NCBI RefSeq assembly: GCF_052324685.1
Contig: NC_135221.1
Location: forward strand, 4,776,629-4,840,628
Length of the DNA stretch: 64,000 bases
Source: Brachyhypopomus gauderio
Lineage: Eukaryota > Chordata > Actinopteri > Gymnotiformes > Hypopomidae
Direction of reading: 5' to 3'
Numbering within the stretch: position 1 is the stretch's first letter; each line of letters starts with the position of its first letter. Positions 48,961 to 64,000 of this stretch are shown piece by piece. A program made the translations under genes and the position numbers. The notes beneath the pieces were generated by a model, which was given only the letters and a program-made list of their open reading frames with translations, made no database searches and was not told the origin of the DNA.

Positions 48961-48999
48961 TAAATATATATACACATCCGTACGTAAGTAAATAATGAA

Positions 49000-49252
49000 A
49001 TATCTTTAATTCATTATTTGTTTGTTTAACTTTGGCCAAAAAATGGAGTTCCCACATAACAAAACTTTCACAACTAACTACAATGTTCTTCTCTCCAGCC
49101 CAGCAGGGGGCGCCAACGGCCCAAACACCTCATTCGCCAACGTCCATAAATACACATACGGGGTAGAAGAGGCGTACGCGACCTCCTAGGCGGGGCGCCC
49201 ATAACGACGAGGGCCGTTTCGCTCCTGTGCAGCGCCGAGCACACACGCACTG
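49000..49252 (+). promoter_or_regulatory. rbmx promoter and noncoding exon 1
   Basis: A GC-rich segment with GGCGGGGCGCC (Sp-type) near 49190. The first exon ends at 49252 with a canonical donor CTG|GTGAGT. The coding exon begins at 50266 after TTTTAG, so intron 1 is about 1 kb. The exact transcription start is not defined by sequence. Confidence 0.6.
49100..49115 (+). promoter_or_regulatory. Strong CTCF consensus motif
   Basis: CCAGCAGGGGGCGCCA is a near-ideal match to the vertebrate CTCF core. It lies just upstream of rbmx exon 1, between two divergent genes. Confidence 0.6.
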
Positions 49253-49633
49253 GTGAGTGGGCCGTGAGCACGCAGTTCATCATTTACCTGTTTAATGTTT
49301 TACATTCGACTTTGTTAAAACTCCTACGAAATATCTGGCTCTAAATTAAAACGTAATTGGCGCTTTATCGAATGCCGACTGGGAAGCTGAAGTGATGTTA
49401 GCTAGCTGGTTAGCGTTAGCTCGCTAGCGCGAGTGAAGCGAGGCTGCTCGGTTGTTCTCGCTGAAACTAACGGCGCTGCCGGCCGGTCAGGCGTCGCTCC
49501 GGGTGTGTGAACCATCTCGGCTTCACGTTCTGGTTATGAATTCGTGCCTTGAATGACCAGGACGGCGGTGTTTGTGGCTGTAAGCGGGGCGGGCTGGGTC
49601 AGGGGCCTGCTGGGAACATGAGCTCGCCCGCCG

Positions 49634-49645
49634 TCCGCCATTTTG
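49634..49645 (-). promoter_or_regulatory. YY1-type motif in rbmx intron 1
   Basis: TCCGCCATTTTG is the reverse complement of CAAAATGGCGGA, the YY1 consensus often found just downstream of TATA-less start sites. Confidence 0.35.
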
Positions 49646-50265
49646 TGATCGTGGCCCAGTAACAGACGCGAGTCAGGGGAGACTGGGCTCGAAATAACGC
49701 CTGAACTGGGGAGACTTGGCTCGAAATAACACCTGAACTTGCGAAGTGGCTCGTTTACTTCTGGTGCCGATCGTTCAGTAAATCGCACCTTGCCGCACCT
49801 TTTCTCTTCCTTTACCAGCTGGCTGTGACTTACCTGTTCACCTCAGACGCGATGGCTACCTTGAATCATTGACTTAATTGGCTGGTGAGCTTTAACGCTC
49901 AGTTAGTTTTGCAAGCCAGAGGTGCAGATATTCTTATCAAGGTAGAGGTGCAAACGTATGTTGTTATGGCTAACTTTTGAGAGATTTCGCCTATTTTTTT
50001 ACTCTGTTGTATCTCGAGTGTAAATAATACGTTGTATGGTTGGGTCACCATCCCCTGCATGCAATGAAATCTTGGGTTTCTTGAACTTCAATAATGCGTG
50101 ACCACAGAACTACCTAACGTTTCTGGTTTTGCATATTCTCTGCGTCTCTTGCTTGTTACGAAGCACTGAGTGAACTTAACTTGTATTAAGTCACCTTTAC
50201 ACTGTAAGTTGATAGTAAGTGATATCAGTCATGTTAATGTGACCGTGTTTCTTTTGTTGTTTTAG

Positions 50266-53144
<2,879 letters not shown>

Positions 53145-53440
53145 AAAGGACTTGGTGTGGATGGTCAGCTTTGCAGAAAGAGGCATTCTACAGGTGCACT
53201 GGAAAATGAAGAGTCGGAATTTTTATCCTCTATATGGACTTCCAACATCAGTTTCAAGCTGTACCTAAACTTGTGATATAATTTTTTTTATTTTTTTTTA
53301 TTTTTAAGTGTTGCAATTTCTTTCTTTTCCCCTGCCGGATCCCATTTAATGGTACTGTTGCCAGTTTAAGTGCTGAGTGTTAGTTTTTGTACCCTAGTGA
53401 TGTTAAACCTGCAAATGCCAGAGTATGGTTTTCATTTACC

Positions 53441-53446
53441 AATAAA
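53441..53446 (+). terminator. rbmx polyadenylation signal
   Basis: AATAAA about 300 bp after the stop codon, following a T-rich 3-prime UTR. Confidence 0.75.
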
Positions 53447-54433
53447 ATTTTTAATCAAAGCCCTTGCACAACCATGCTTTCCGAAGAAGACCATGGAAAC
53501 GGCACCGGTCAGCCCACGTCCTCAGTCCTTCATGGTGAGGGGAAACCAAATTAAGTCGGGTTGGATTATGTGGAGATTATTCTTGTTGACGTTTGTCAGT
53601 CTGTTGAAAACGAGAAAAATGTCACTGCCAAACTCTTTATCAGTATAGCTTTCCTCAGTGCAAATGGATCCCTCATCGTAAAGTCTAAACTTTGACGGCT
53701 TGCAACCACCAATCCAAAGACAACCCAAATGCAAGAAACAGTTCAACACCAGATTAAACGTGTCATCTGCTGGTAAGCAAAGTAAACCCTTTTCTCTCAG
53801 TCTAAGTGAAGTTGACTCGAGAGTTTCACTCTCAACTACAGGTTAGTTAAACGTCACCCTTGCCTCTTCTGGCCTTTCAGATGCTAAGCTGCAATCTAAC
53901 AACGTACAGTTATTTCATACTTGACCAACTTGACACACAAACACCTGCAACCCAAGGAGTCTAATGTCGTTTTAAAAAAATGGATCATTGAGTTAAACGG
54001 CCCTTAGTGTCAGGAACAAATGGGGAAACAATCTGATGGATTTTTTTGCCAACTTCAACACCACATTCCTAATGAAAAAATGGCATTTTAAAGGATTAAA
54101 TGAAGTCTTCCAACAAAGGACTATTTCTACAATGTAGTGTAAATCCCCTCCACCCCACTCCCCCAATTGCAAATGATGTCCAGACCATTCTGTCAGTGGA
54201 CCTATATTGACCACGTAGAAACTTTGCAGTAGGTTTAAGAGTCGTTTACAAGCATGCCAATTCTAACAAAGGACACCACATGGGAAAGAAGTGTTCGGCC
54301 CGGAGACTTAACTGGAACCGCAATCAAAATCGGACCACTTCTATTGTTAAACTTTATTCATTCTCTCAATTACCTTTCTTATTTACCCTGACATGGCTTC
54401 GGCAGTATATTAATTTCAAGTTTCTTGTTGCAG

Positions 54434-54720
54434 GATGAATTTGAGAACGGGACCGCGGCTTATAGTACTACATAGCGGCGCGCCGTTTGTTTAGGGCACG
54501 TGCGGCGCATGCTGCGTCCTGCAGGTAAACCCAGTCGCGAGACGCGTGTACGGTTACGCTGCGTGGTGGTTCTGTCTAACCCAAACTCTGCCTTTTGTTT
54601 CCTTTTTCTCAGATCCAGATGGAACAGAGTTGAGTGGCCAGATGCATGTCCTTCGGATGGAGTTGAGGACTGATCGTTTACAATGTGTATTAAATAAATA
54701 TGTACATTTATCTCCTGGTG
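54434..54720 (+). other. Possible downstream exons (rbmx alternative 3-prime end or lncRNA)
   Basis: The segment 54434-54524 is bounded by acceptor TTGTTGCAG and donor CTGCAG|GTAAAC. A second acceptor, TTTTTCTCAG, ends at 54612 and is followed by AATAAA at 54693. The two pieces form a plausible two-exon 3-prime module between rbmx and arhgef6. Protein coding is doubtful; the first piece reaches a stop after about 14 codons. The interval 53450-54433 otherwise shows nothing recognised. Confidence 0.35.
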
Positions 54721-55126
54721 TCTTGTCTTCAATTACAGCAGTGGGCTAGTTTAATTCCTCTACTTATGGCTCTTGGTCTCTGATAAAGGAACTTGTGTAC
54801 AAGGGTGCATTTCGCAAGCTTCAGCATTTTCACAACGTATTTTTAATACATAAATATTGCAACAGAACACGTTTAAGATTATAAGATGGTGGTGGGTTGG
54901 GTTTTTTTTTTATCTTGACAAAGTATAATAAATAAGTACCCAGTTCGTAAGTGGCTGCGATATGCTCCTCCTGGAGAACTTCCCTCCAGAGCCGGGGACG
55001 CGGGTCGCTGCTGCTTTTAACTGTTCCGCAAAAAAGTGCTACGGATGTGGGTAGCATCTGTATCGACCGTCATATTTGCTGCACCGGGGGTGCTGCAAGA
55101 TTTGCGAGGCCTGCTCAACCCAAATA

Positions 55127-58100
55127 ATGAACCCAGAGGAACAGACTGTAACGTGGCTAATATCGTTAGGAGTTCTCAATTCCCCTAAAAAGAACATCGC
55201 CGACCCAGAGGAGTTCTTGAAGACATCGTTGAGAGATGGGGTCGTCTTGTGTAAGCTTATGGAACGACTGGTACCTGGATCAATTCTCAAGGTAATGAGC
55301 AAAAGCTGATGGCAGAAAGCGGATATGTAGGACAGATGGTGTATTAGGGTGATCACACTCGAGGACTTGTAACAATGAGACTGAATGTAGCGGGCGTGCC
55401 ATGCTTTAACTCGTCTGGGTTGATCAGTTACACGTTAACCCTATGCTTGCAAGAACTAAAATAAGGAATAAATAAATGTTTAAGTGTACAGTACCAACTG
55501 ACCGCTGATAAATATTTTCAAAGTCCTAAACGCACAATTAATTTGCAATGTATACCGACTTCCTGCCTGTCGAGTCAAAGTGTTCCGCATTCTCTATCAG
55601 ATCTACACTTTAACGAGCGTGTGGACGTGATGCCAACACACGTTACTTCAGTCTGTTGTCTTGGTTAATGTCCATATATAGACCGAGTGTTTCCTAGGGA
55701 CTACACTTTGGGGTGCCCAAACGTTACACTGTTTTTATTTAGATTTGCACAAGCTTTGCACCAATAGACAATATGTAAGTCTGTAGACTGTAACATAAAT
55801 CAGAGCAATTTTCTGACAGGTTTATAATCCACCAAAAAACATGTACGCACTTATGTTTACGGAACAAGTAGATTTATCTTAGTGTCAGTATTAAAGTTAA
55901 AGAGGCTAGACTTTCAATTTATATCATTGTTGCTTAGGAGGGGTGGTTATCAGGACACTGAAAGACAACCTATTTTGTCCTGATTTTGTGTGTAAAGTCT
56001 AGACCAAGATCGTCTGAAAAGATCGTCACTTCCTCCACAAATGCTCTTTTCCTGGTGCGACAGGGTAACGACAGATGCGGACTGTCTGTCCTAAAGGGCG
56101 AGTGACAGAAGTGCCAGTCCTGAATTACTTCTCAAACTAGTGCGAGTGTTCGTCCAGACCCACTGGAGCGGTGTGGCGGGGCCCATGCAGTTTTACACAG
56201 GCTCCCCTTGTCCAAAACATCCCGGGCTTGAGTGGTAGTGGCAACAGGGCACTTCCACTTGCGTTTGACCCCATTTCCTCCTGTGGGTGTTTGCAGTGTT
56301 GTCCGGATCCCAAATGCGAAGCGGATTGTATTGGCAACATCGGCGAGTTTCTGAAAGGATGCCTCTCTTTGAAGGTTGAGGTAAGCTGTCATTACACTGG
56401 TGTGTGTGTGTGTGTGTTATATGCTGCCATCATGGTGCTTGCTCCAGTATACATGTTGCCTTAGCCGGATGATTATTATTAGGGTTTTTTTTGCCTGCCT
56501 TAGACTTTTAATAGACATTCCACACTCCGTGAACTCGTGGCTCTGTTTCTGGTCTTTATTTATAAACGTTTACTATTAACATCATCTGAATACGTTACAC
56601 AGGCCCGCTGTGTCAAATCTTAGAGCAGCATGTCTGCACTGTGATGACGAGTGATACTGTCACTTTATCAATAACATTAGGGTCTTCGGTTAGACTGTAT
56701 GTTAATAATCACAACGTGTGTATGACTAGTAAACATTACAATCGACCCTTTGTTTAGGTTCCCAGGAGTCCATGGTTTGTCACTCTATTCTCAGTTCCTA
56801 TATTACTCTGTTGCATTTAAACTCAACTCACTGCCTTAGCTAGTTGCTGCAAAACCTTCTGTGCTCCTAAAGTCTTTATCACTTGTCTTATTTCACATTT
56901 TAGCCGCACATTTGTCCCGTGTTTCTATAATAGGTTTCCTTCTGAAATTGACATTTGATATGTAGCATCGGCTAAAGACGGGATCCACACTCGATGACAA
57001 CACAGCCATACCTGCCCTTCAACATTCAGGGCTGTGGAATGATCGCACGAGCTGGGCTTCCCCGTAAAAACTCCACACTTGTAAAGTCGGTTGATTAAAT
57101 GGGGGGTGGGGGGGCGCTTCCCCTTCCCAAAATGAGAGCAATACTTCCAGTTTGGTGTAGCAACATGTCCAGACAGCCCTATCAGCTGGAAACCCAGGCC
57201 ACGACTAGCCGACACATTCCAAACCTGTAACAAGGTGCATTATACTGTGTGTTCTGTAACGCCTTTCTCTCGGCTTACAGGTTCACAACCTGTACATGAT
57301 AAATATGAACCAAACTTGTGTGGCAGGCTCCTTTCTGGCCTTGTTTCAGTAGGCTACGTCCATCGCATTATTAGTTCAACCCAGCAGGGACCACCTAACA
57401 CATAAGACGTCTTCCAAAATATCTGCCCAAGGCTTAACAATCGCTTCTCTCAACGGATTTATAAATAGGCTCGTTTATTTAAGTTGTTCCTAAATCACAG
57501 AGTCTAAAGGGCAACCGAATAACCCCAGCATGCAGTGAAGTGGTTAGGGTTAAACGTCAGTAGGATGTTTCTTCGCCTTTCTCCGTTAATTCCGATGCTC
57601 TCCCCACCGTAATTAGTGGCAATGTCGTAATGCAACTGTAAGGGGGTTTGAGCCCTGACTGCTCGAGCGCACAGGGCGCGCGCGTGGCGACAGGGCCACG
57701 GGGGTCCGCCCATTCCCACTATGAGGAGTTCATCACCGCGCTCTTGGGCTCAGCAGTGGGTGATGCAAACCATGTGATTTGACGAAGAAGCCTCTCGCAA
57801 ACTTTCACTTCTGCATTTAGGGAAGCATGTAAAAGTAGCAGAAACCCCAAACTGTCTCGTTTTCATCAGTAATCGAGTTTGCTCCTTTTTAATATGTATA
57901 CGTATATATTTAAATATATTTGTCGTTTGATGAAGCAGCTACCACACTACTACCACAGTATTTATACCAGTTTGTAAAGAGGGCTTATTTTAAAGGTTGA
58001 TTATTTATAAATTACACCACACCCAACCACATCTTGGTAAAAAGCATAATGAGAAACATCTTATAAAACACTAAACTTACTATTTTAATATGTCTGCATT

Positions 58101-61100
58101 ACCTTCTGGAAAACCAGCATTGGAAACACGCACCAACCATCTGCGACCAGTTTACATCCACTGAAGGAATAAAATGACCAACATTTATGGGCCCCTGAGA
58201 GCCAATCTGATGATATAAGTCTGAACTCCTCAGTTCAACCCCAACTGTAGGCCTCACCCAAAGCTTAGCCAGCAAGCAAAGGTTTTATCAGTCTCTTACT
58301 GGAAGCAGGTGAACACGTGCATGGAGTTTACCCATGATTGACCCGTTGTTGAAAATATAGCATTTTGTAGGGGTCTAGGGTTGAGCGCATATGCCCCAAA
58401 TGGCTGGAGTTTCGTGAAAGTGAAGACGACAGGGACCCCTAAGATCTGTCCGACGTCTTCGAGCTCCATTTAATCATGAACCTAAAAGCTGTAAGAGAGT
58501 TGCTCTCAAAGATAACATCTGCAGAAGCTAAAAGGAGGAAATAAGGGTCTTCCTAGCAGAAGGCAAACATAAACACCAGAAGATCCCATCTCTCTTCTCA
58601 GCTCTTTCTAAGTTTGATGTGGAATTTTAAAAGCCTGGGTTTTGGTAGAACATCAGGCTGACGTTTTTACTCATGTACAAACTCTTGTCAACTAAGTGTC
58701 TTTAGATCCTTGAAAGCACTATAAAAGAACAACACGTTATCATACTAGTATTGTGTTTTCAGTAGGATTTGGAATAAGTGAGAAATCATAACCTTTGACT
58801 TTTACAATAACAACTTGCAATGCGCTTTAAGTCTAGAACTGTATTGGACAGATTGTCCCAATAAATTCATGTGACGGGACTGGAATATTGAGATATATTG
58901 GTAAAGACGGATGGTGGGAAATATACAACACCCAATAAATGTGCCTCACTCCATTCCGTTTCCTCCATGTACATGGGTTGCTCTCTGATTTCTGAACACA
59001 ACTCAAGTGTTGAACAGCGGGGCACTCAGAAGAACGATGTCACATAATTGTTCATCTTGTCTGGTGCAAAACAGCTTTAGCATATGAGAGGGGAAAATGG
59101 CTTCCTGCAGCGCTGATTAAATTCTGTGTATGTGATGTTTTATTTAAAACGTGTAACCTTACCCACTGCGGGAAAGGGGATAGCGGTCTGCACAGTGGGG
59201 CTTGCAGCACTGAATAACAAACATGAAAAGAACAATCATTACAGTCTCACTCGTTCTCATGTGCTCTTACTTGGAGTTGTTTCTTTATAGTTTCCCACTT
59301 GTATGTCACTGAGAAAAATGTTTTTAACCAATGCACAGCTGTTTATTCTGTTCATGCAGTATAGCTTAATTTGTGCTGTTTATTTACTCTTTCTTTCTTT
59401 CTTTCTTTCTTTCTTTCCAGGGCTTTGAACCTGACAGCCTATACACCGGGGAACGTTTTAGCGAGGTTCTGTCCACACTCACAGCACTAAACATCGCAAC
59501 TCAAGGTACTTCCCACAGATCAATCTCTGTCCATCTCACAGTCGGTTCTGATCTTCTGCTGATATGTGCTTCTGCGTATGTGCGCACGTGCGTGCGCCTG
59601 TGGGCGCCCCCCACCGCTGCAGGCCCGTGTGGGTTGTCTGATGTCAGAGCCTTTGGTCCCTCCCTGCTGGAATTTTGCACGGTTGCAGCCGCTGGAGAGC
59701 GCGGCGTGGCCCCGCCCTGCAAGGCAGCTCTGGCATTCCGGGAGTGTCGCGGTTGGGCCATGTGTGAGAGCCTCATGTTCACAATCATTTTTAGAAAGAC
59801 GGAATACCAGCGGCCTCGCGTGAGCTACAAAGAGCGTCTCTGTTCACTGGTGTTTGTCAGCCGGTGCGATCACGTTTAGCTTTCGGTTACAGCGACGAGC
59901 CATATCTTTTCGGCTGAAAAACATGCGGGATACAAATTCGTATGTTGGCGTGATTTTGACTGTCAAGAAACTGCCATTGCAAGTTAATGATCTGGTGAAC
60001 AGAGTATACTTGGTTCCGTGTGATGTCATGCTGTGTTGTGGAACAGTCATTCGGGGCGACGGTTTATGCATTTGTCATGGGTAAGCCAACAATACGGATC
60101 CAGCAGTCCACAATCTGGTCGGAATTAGTATATCAGCTCACTGCATGTGGTCATAAATGGGCGATCTGTTTTGTTTTGGGGTTGTTTTGAGGAAAGTGAA
60201 TGACAAGTCTGGAAACGTTTGGCCGTGTGATGTAATAAAGGAATATGTGAATAAAATTCACAATTGATTTCCTGCAGTTCGGAATATAATCTCTCACTGT
60301 CCGTGGTCAAGGTAGTATATTGCCAGGGAATTTTTTAGCATACAGTTGTCACAGACAAGTGTTTATTGACCGTGGATTTGAAAGATGAGAGGATATGAAT
60401 AGCTATAAATGTGAGATTTCTATGTGAGATTTCTATGCGAGATATGTGAGACTTCGTCTTCCCAAGGTTTCATCATAGTTTTTCTTCCAAGTCTTCCAAG
60501 TTTTTCCTCGCCACTGTCGTCTCTGGCTTGCTCATTAGGGATCTGGACCCATACGATTGTAAAGCTGCTTTGTGACAACATGTGTTGTAAAAAGCGTTAT
60601 ATAAATAAACATGACTTTGACATTTCTGTTACAAGCCTCTGAAACCACATGAAAAATTTCAGTCCTTTGTGTTCATATTGTTTTACTGTTTTACTATGGA
60701 GAGAAATAAAGCATATTTTGTCCTTATTGATCATATAATCTAGTGCCTTCAGACAGCTGATAGGACACCTCCTTCTTGTCCTCAGAACTGAGAAATCTCA
60801 GCCATGCTTGTGTTAATGAAATGAAACAGATGACCTAATCTAAAAGTCATGCTCAAAAATGATGTTTTAACCCACACTCAGGTTCTTGTGCCTGCCTGTC
60901 AGTCTAGAGACTGGCAGAATTTTGGCCTAGTATTGTTTCAGCATGTAAGCGCTCTGATCATCAAGGGCTTCTTTGAATGTATGTATTTCCCTCCAGCGTT
61001 CCAGCGGGATTTAGATAGTCTTTGACTCATTTCTTCTGACTGGCCTGCCCTATCGGAGATTTGCTCAAGCTTTCCTGCCTATTCAAGCCGTCGATTCTTT

Positions 61101-62042
61101 GTTCACCTTCAGATTTTGGACCATAAGCTTCAGGGCCTGTCCAAGAGTTGTCCGGTAGATTGGCCAGTGCCTGCATGATTCATTGCGACAATCTTGTCCA
61201 GGCTCTAAGCCCTGATGCTTCTATTTGACAGTTTGCTTGCTGGGATGGCAGTTTTGGTTTGGTTGCTTGTTTGCGATAAATAGCACCGTTAACATGGCCA
61301 AATGTCTCTGCTGCTGTTGTCAAAGGCAAAGTCTCGATTTGAACAAGGAGAAAATACCAGCTATGAAATGCAAATCAAAAGCCTTGTGTATCTTGTGAGG
61401 GCTATAAAGGCTGGAACAATTATAGAGGCATGCACATGCATGTTTAAGAGTAACCAAAACATAACATGTGCCATTCTCTGCATGCATAAATTAATTATAC
61501 TGAGGGGTGATTGGTTTGGAATACCTTCTGATGATGCTAAGCCTATGTTTTTATTGTTTAGAAAGTACAGCTTGTCTGTCTTCAATCACCATTTTATAAA
61601 GCATCTGTACTCTCAGGTGATTACTTACCTAATGGACAGCACCTGGGAGTGCAGTCAGTACTTCCAGAGTGCCGTTTGTGTGTCCCAGGTGTGTCCGTGG
61701 CCACATGGCTCATGTCCGGGTCACACGCTCCTCACATCTGGGTTGGACCAGGAGGGTGTGTTCATGTCCCGTGTGTCCTTTGGTGGGACGCGGTTGGATC
61801 TGGTTCATGCACACTGGTGCCCTGCCTGTGTTCGCTGTCTAAAGCACATCGACCTAATATCCGTTAGCCAGACAAGAAGCGCTAGTCCTGCACACAATAC
61901 AGGTTCATGCACAGAAAAAGTCCTGGAGACCAGAAAAAGAGGCATCACTGGATGATAGGCAGTAAAAACAGATTTATACAGGCAGCTCAAATTAGTTTTC
62001 TTTAGTCTAAGGTTTAGGGGCAATTTGAGCATGTTCACACAC

Positions 62043-62092
<50 letters not shown>

Positions 62093-63978
62093 GGTTTGGA
62101 AGCTAATGCAAAGATTTGGAAGTCTGGGGTATCAGGACAGGGCAGCCGTGTGTAGAGGCACATTTGAGGTGCTCTGAGGGACAGCTGCCCCTCCCAAACA
62201 CGGCCGCTAATCTATCCGCGCCTGTGACTGTCGCTCTCTGCACTGTGAGTACGAAAGGGGAACTGTGATTTCTGTTATGTGGGGCTTTTTGGAGTGCTGT
62301 ATGATTAAACTTGTGCTAATGTGATCTGCTTTTTCTCAGTTTGCAATCCATCGGCATACAGAGGTGACGTGTACAGAGAACATGTATTTCATTATTGTAC
62401 TTAAGTACTTTATTATTTTGTCACTTCTTACTTTTACACTCTATATTCCATAATACATTTTAGTACTTTCTCTCTCTACATTTTAAAACCTGATCCGTTG
62501 TGCAGTTTTCTGCCGTGGTCTGTTCCCACTGAGCAGCCTGTGCTTGTGTTTTTACTCTTCTTTCAGAGTCGTCTGGTGATTGTGTATCTCCGCCCTTCCC
62601 TGTATTCACATGTATCACATTTTCAGTCATTTCAGTCATTTTCAATGCTTGTCAGTCATTGTCACACTTTTGTCTTGGTTATCTTCCTGGTTTGATGGTT
62701 TGTCTTTTGTTCCTTGGTTTTCCCTGTTGTTTGGTCTGTATCATTTATTATCTGGCCTTATTCAATTTATTTGGTCTCATTTCTGAATATTCATGTTTTT
62801 TTAATGTTATTTTCAAAAGTAATGATAAAATACTTGCAACACATCACCAACCATCAAAATAATCAAAGTCCAGCTGGACGTGAAATCCAAGAGTCTTATA
62901 CTCCTTGGAAATGTAGAATTTGTGATTAGCTATCACGTTTTCACTCAAATATGAATTTTTGAACATCTGTAATTTGTGATTTTTCAGATGATGCATGCAG
63001 GTCTAATATAAACAATAATTAACGTTCAAAGTGGTGAGTTGGGTCCGGCTGACACTCCTAAAGTGCGAGACAGTGTCTTGGCGGCTGTTTGAGATACAGC
63101 GGGACAGAGTCAGTGTGCCCATCACGAGAATATTGTGTAATTGCACAATTATCCACTTTTTGTGATTCAGGCTACTGGACAAACCCAGAATGAGTTGTAA
63201 GATTTTGTAACTGGTAACTGTAACTTCTGTGTCAGGAACTTTGAATATATTGTGCCAAATAGCTGTAACCAAGTTAAAGTGGAAAGAGATTTAAAACATC
63301 ATTAAGGAAAAAGAAAGAAGCTCTTACTTAGCAGGTTTGGGTATTTTGGAATTATTGACAATCTAGTGATTACATAGCTGGAACAGTTCAAGGTCAAAGG
63401 GCAACATGTAAAGATTCTGTCACCTCTCTCTTTCTCTCTGATTCTGAATCTGATTTCTCTCTGATTGTTGGACAGAGAGATCATGTCCGCCGTCCAGTTC
63501 CTCCGTCCCTAACCTGTCAACCTCCTCCTCGTCCATTTCAAAGTCCCACAAGTCCCTCCGGAGGCAATCTAAGCCTGTGGTAAGTCATCAAAACATGCGT
63601 CATATGATCTTGAACACAGTTCAGTTTTCTGACGGGCCATCAGCACGTATGACCTTTGCGGGCGTATCGAGACCCAAAGCTCTCGGTTCACGGCTCGCGT
63701 CTCGGAGAGTCCGGCCGCGCTCCGACGTCCGCGTGCCACCGCTAAAAGGTCCCGTGCCTCCGCCCCCCCCCAGGAAATGTCGGAGAACGGAGGAGGCGGG
63801 CGGCTGGTGGTGAAGGCACGCTTCAACTTCAAGCAAAACAACGAGGACGAGTTGTCCTTCAACAAGGGCGAGCTCATCCACGTCACACGGCAAGAGGAGG
63901 GCGGGTGGTGGGAGGGGGCCCTCAACGGCAAGACCGGCTGGTTCCCTAGCAACTACGTGCGAGAGGTCAAGCCATGTG
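55127..63978 (+). CDS. arhgef6: ARHGEF6 (alpha-PIX) Rac/Cdc42 GEF, 5-prime part
   Basis: The first five coding exons of a Rho-family guanine-nucleotide exchange factor: 55127-55291, 56297-56380, 59421-59505, 63476-63579, 63774-63978. They join in frame to give 214 residues, and the gene continues past the window edge. The start [17 protein letters not shown] matches vertebrate ARHGEF6; an upstream in-frame ATG at 55076 is less likely. Residues 1-111 form the calponin-homology domain ([19 protein letters not shown], then [12 protein letters not shown] and [15 protein letters not shown]). A Ser-rich linker (112-146, ending LRRQSKPV) leads to an SH3 domain (about 155-211) with [21 protein letters not shown] and GWFPSNYV. 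In vertebrates this SH3 domain binds PAK, and the DH/PH domains lie further downstream, outside the window. Intron 2 ends in a (TTTC)n tract immediately before exon 3. Confidence 0.95.
56381..59390. other. arhgef6 intron 2
   Basis: A 3-kb intron without recognisable exons or elements. A short TG tract follows the exon 2 donor, and a frame at 56925-57233 (-) has no domain content. Confidence 0.5.
59388..59418. repeat. (TTTC)n tract serving as polypyrimidine tract
   Basis: A CTTT tetranucleotide repeat runs up to the acceptor TTTCCAG|GGC of arhgef6 exon 3. Confidence 0.9.
60452..60620 (+). repeat. Common teleost interspersed repeat
   Basis: Contains AAGGTTTCATCATAG, TTTTTCCTCGCCACTGTCG, GGCTTGCTCATTAGGGAT and GTAAAGCTGCTTTGTGACAA, ending AATAAACATGACTTTGAC. 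This order is shared by a very widespread fish repeat. Its superfamily was not determined. It lies in arhgef6 intron 3. Confidence 0.75.
60621..63475. other. Remainder of arhgef6 intron 3
   Basis: AT-rich intronic DNA with no recognised exon. A 217-codon frame at 61302-61955 has no domain content and no splice context. Confidence 0.5.
62035..62090. repeat. (CA)n microsatellite
   Basis: CA repeat in arhgef6 intron 3. Confidence 0.95.
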
Positions 63979-64000
63979 GTGAGTGGGCACGAGCTCTGGC

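Noticed and set aside
48197-49057. Frames of 240-286 codons on both strands
   Set aside because: They translate the 27-bp minisatellite. The period is divisible by three, so stops are absent by construction and the peptides are pure repeats.
61302-61955. A 217-codon open frame in arhgef6 intron 3
   Set aside because: No domain-like segments and no flanking splice sites. It does not correspond to any part of ARHGEF6.

Overview
The window is vertebrate nuclear DNA, almost certainly from a ray-finned fish. The evidence is intron-rich genes with GT-AG splice sites, very dense (CA)n/(TG)n microsatellites, a tRNA-headed SINE with a tail typical of teleosts (45366-45558), hAT and Tc1 relics, and a gene order matching the vertebrate ZIC3-GPR101-RBMX-ARHGEF6 block (human Xq26.3). 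The SINE tail fits an otophysan fish such as a catfish, characin or knifefish, but the exact lineage is inference.

Layout. Positions 1-31,600 hold no convincing protein gene. This is a repeat-rich gene desert with microsatellites, several minisatellites, long G or C homopolymers, one intact hAT MITE, a Tc1 transposase relic, a perfect 62-bp inverted repeat pair and possible CTCF sites. By synteny it would lie on the zic3 side of gpr101. An apparently single-coding-exon GPR101-type receptor lies at 32,394-33,686 (+). A second hAT MITE with perfect 8-bp target duplications is at 35,940-36,092. A complete 17-exon TM9SF2-type nonaspanin gene (probably tm9sf5, 650 aa) occupies 37,566-48,080 (-); its intron 3 carries a SINE and a LINE reverse-transcriptase relic. 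The 48.1-50.3 kb interval is the head-to-head start region of this gene and rbmx. It contains a 27-bp minisatellite, a textbook CTCF motif and the noncoding first exon of rbmx. rbmx (382 aa, eight coding exons) runs 50,272-53,144 (+). Two successive rbmx introns each encode a box C/D snoRNA with the SNORD61 antisense element to 18S rRNA. The last gene is arhgef6 (+): five coding exons covering the CH and SH3 domains lie at 55,127-63,978, and the gene runs off the right edge.

The genes are not an operon or a shared pathway. They are a Gs-linked class A receptor, an endosome/Golgi nonaspanin, a nuclear splicing regulator that hosts rRNA-modification guides, and a Rac/Cdc42 exchange factor. They are linked by conserved synteny and probably by chromatin architecture, since divergent CTCF-like motifs flank gpr101. 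Most other open frames are repeat artefacts or GC-driven shadow frames. All calls come from reading the sequence by eye and comparing it with remembered family features; no searches were run.
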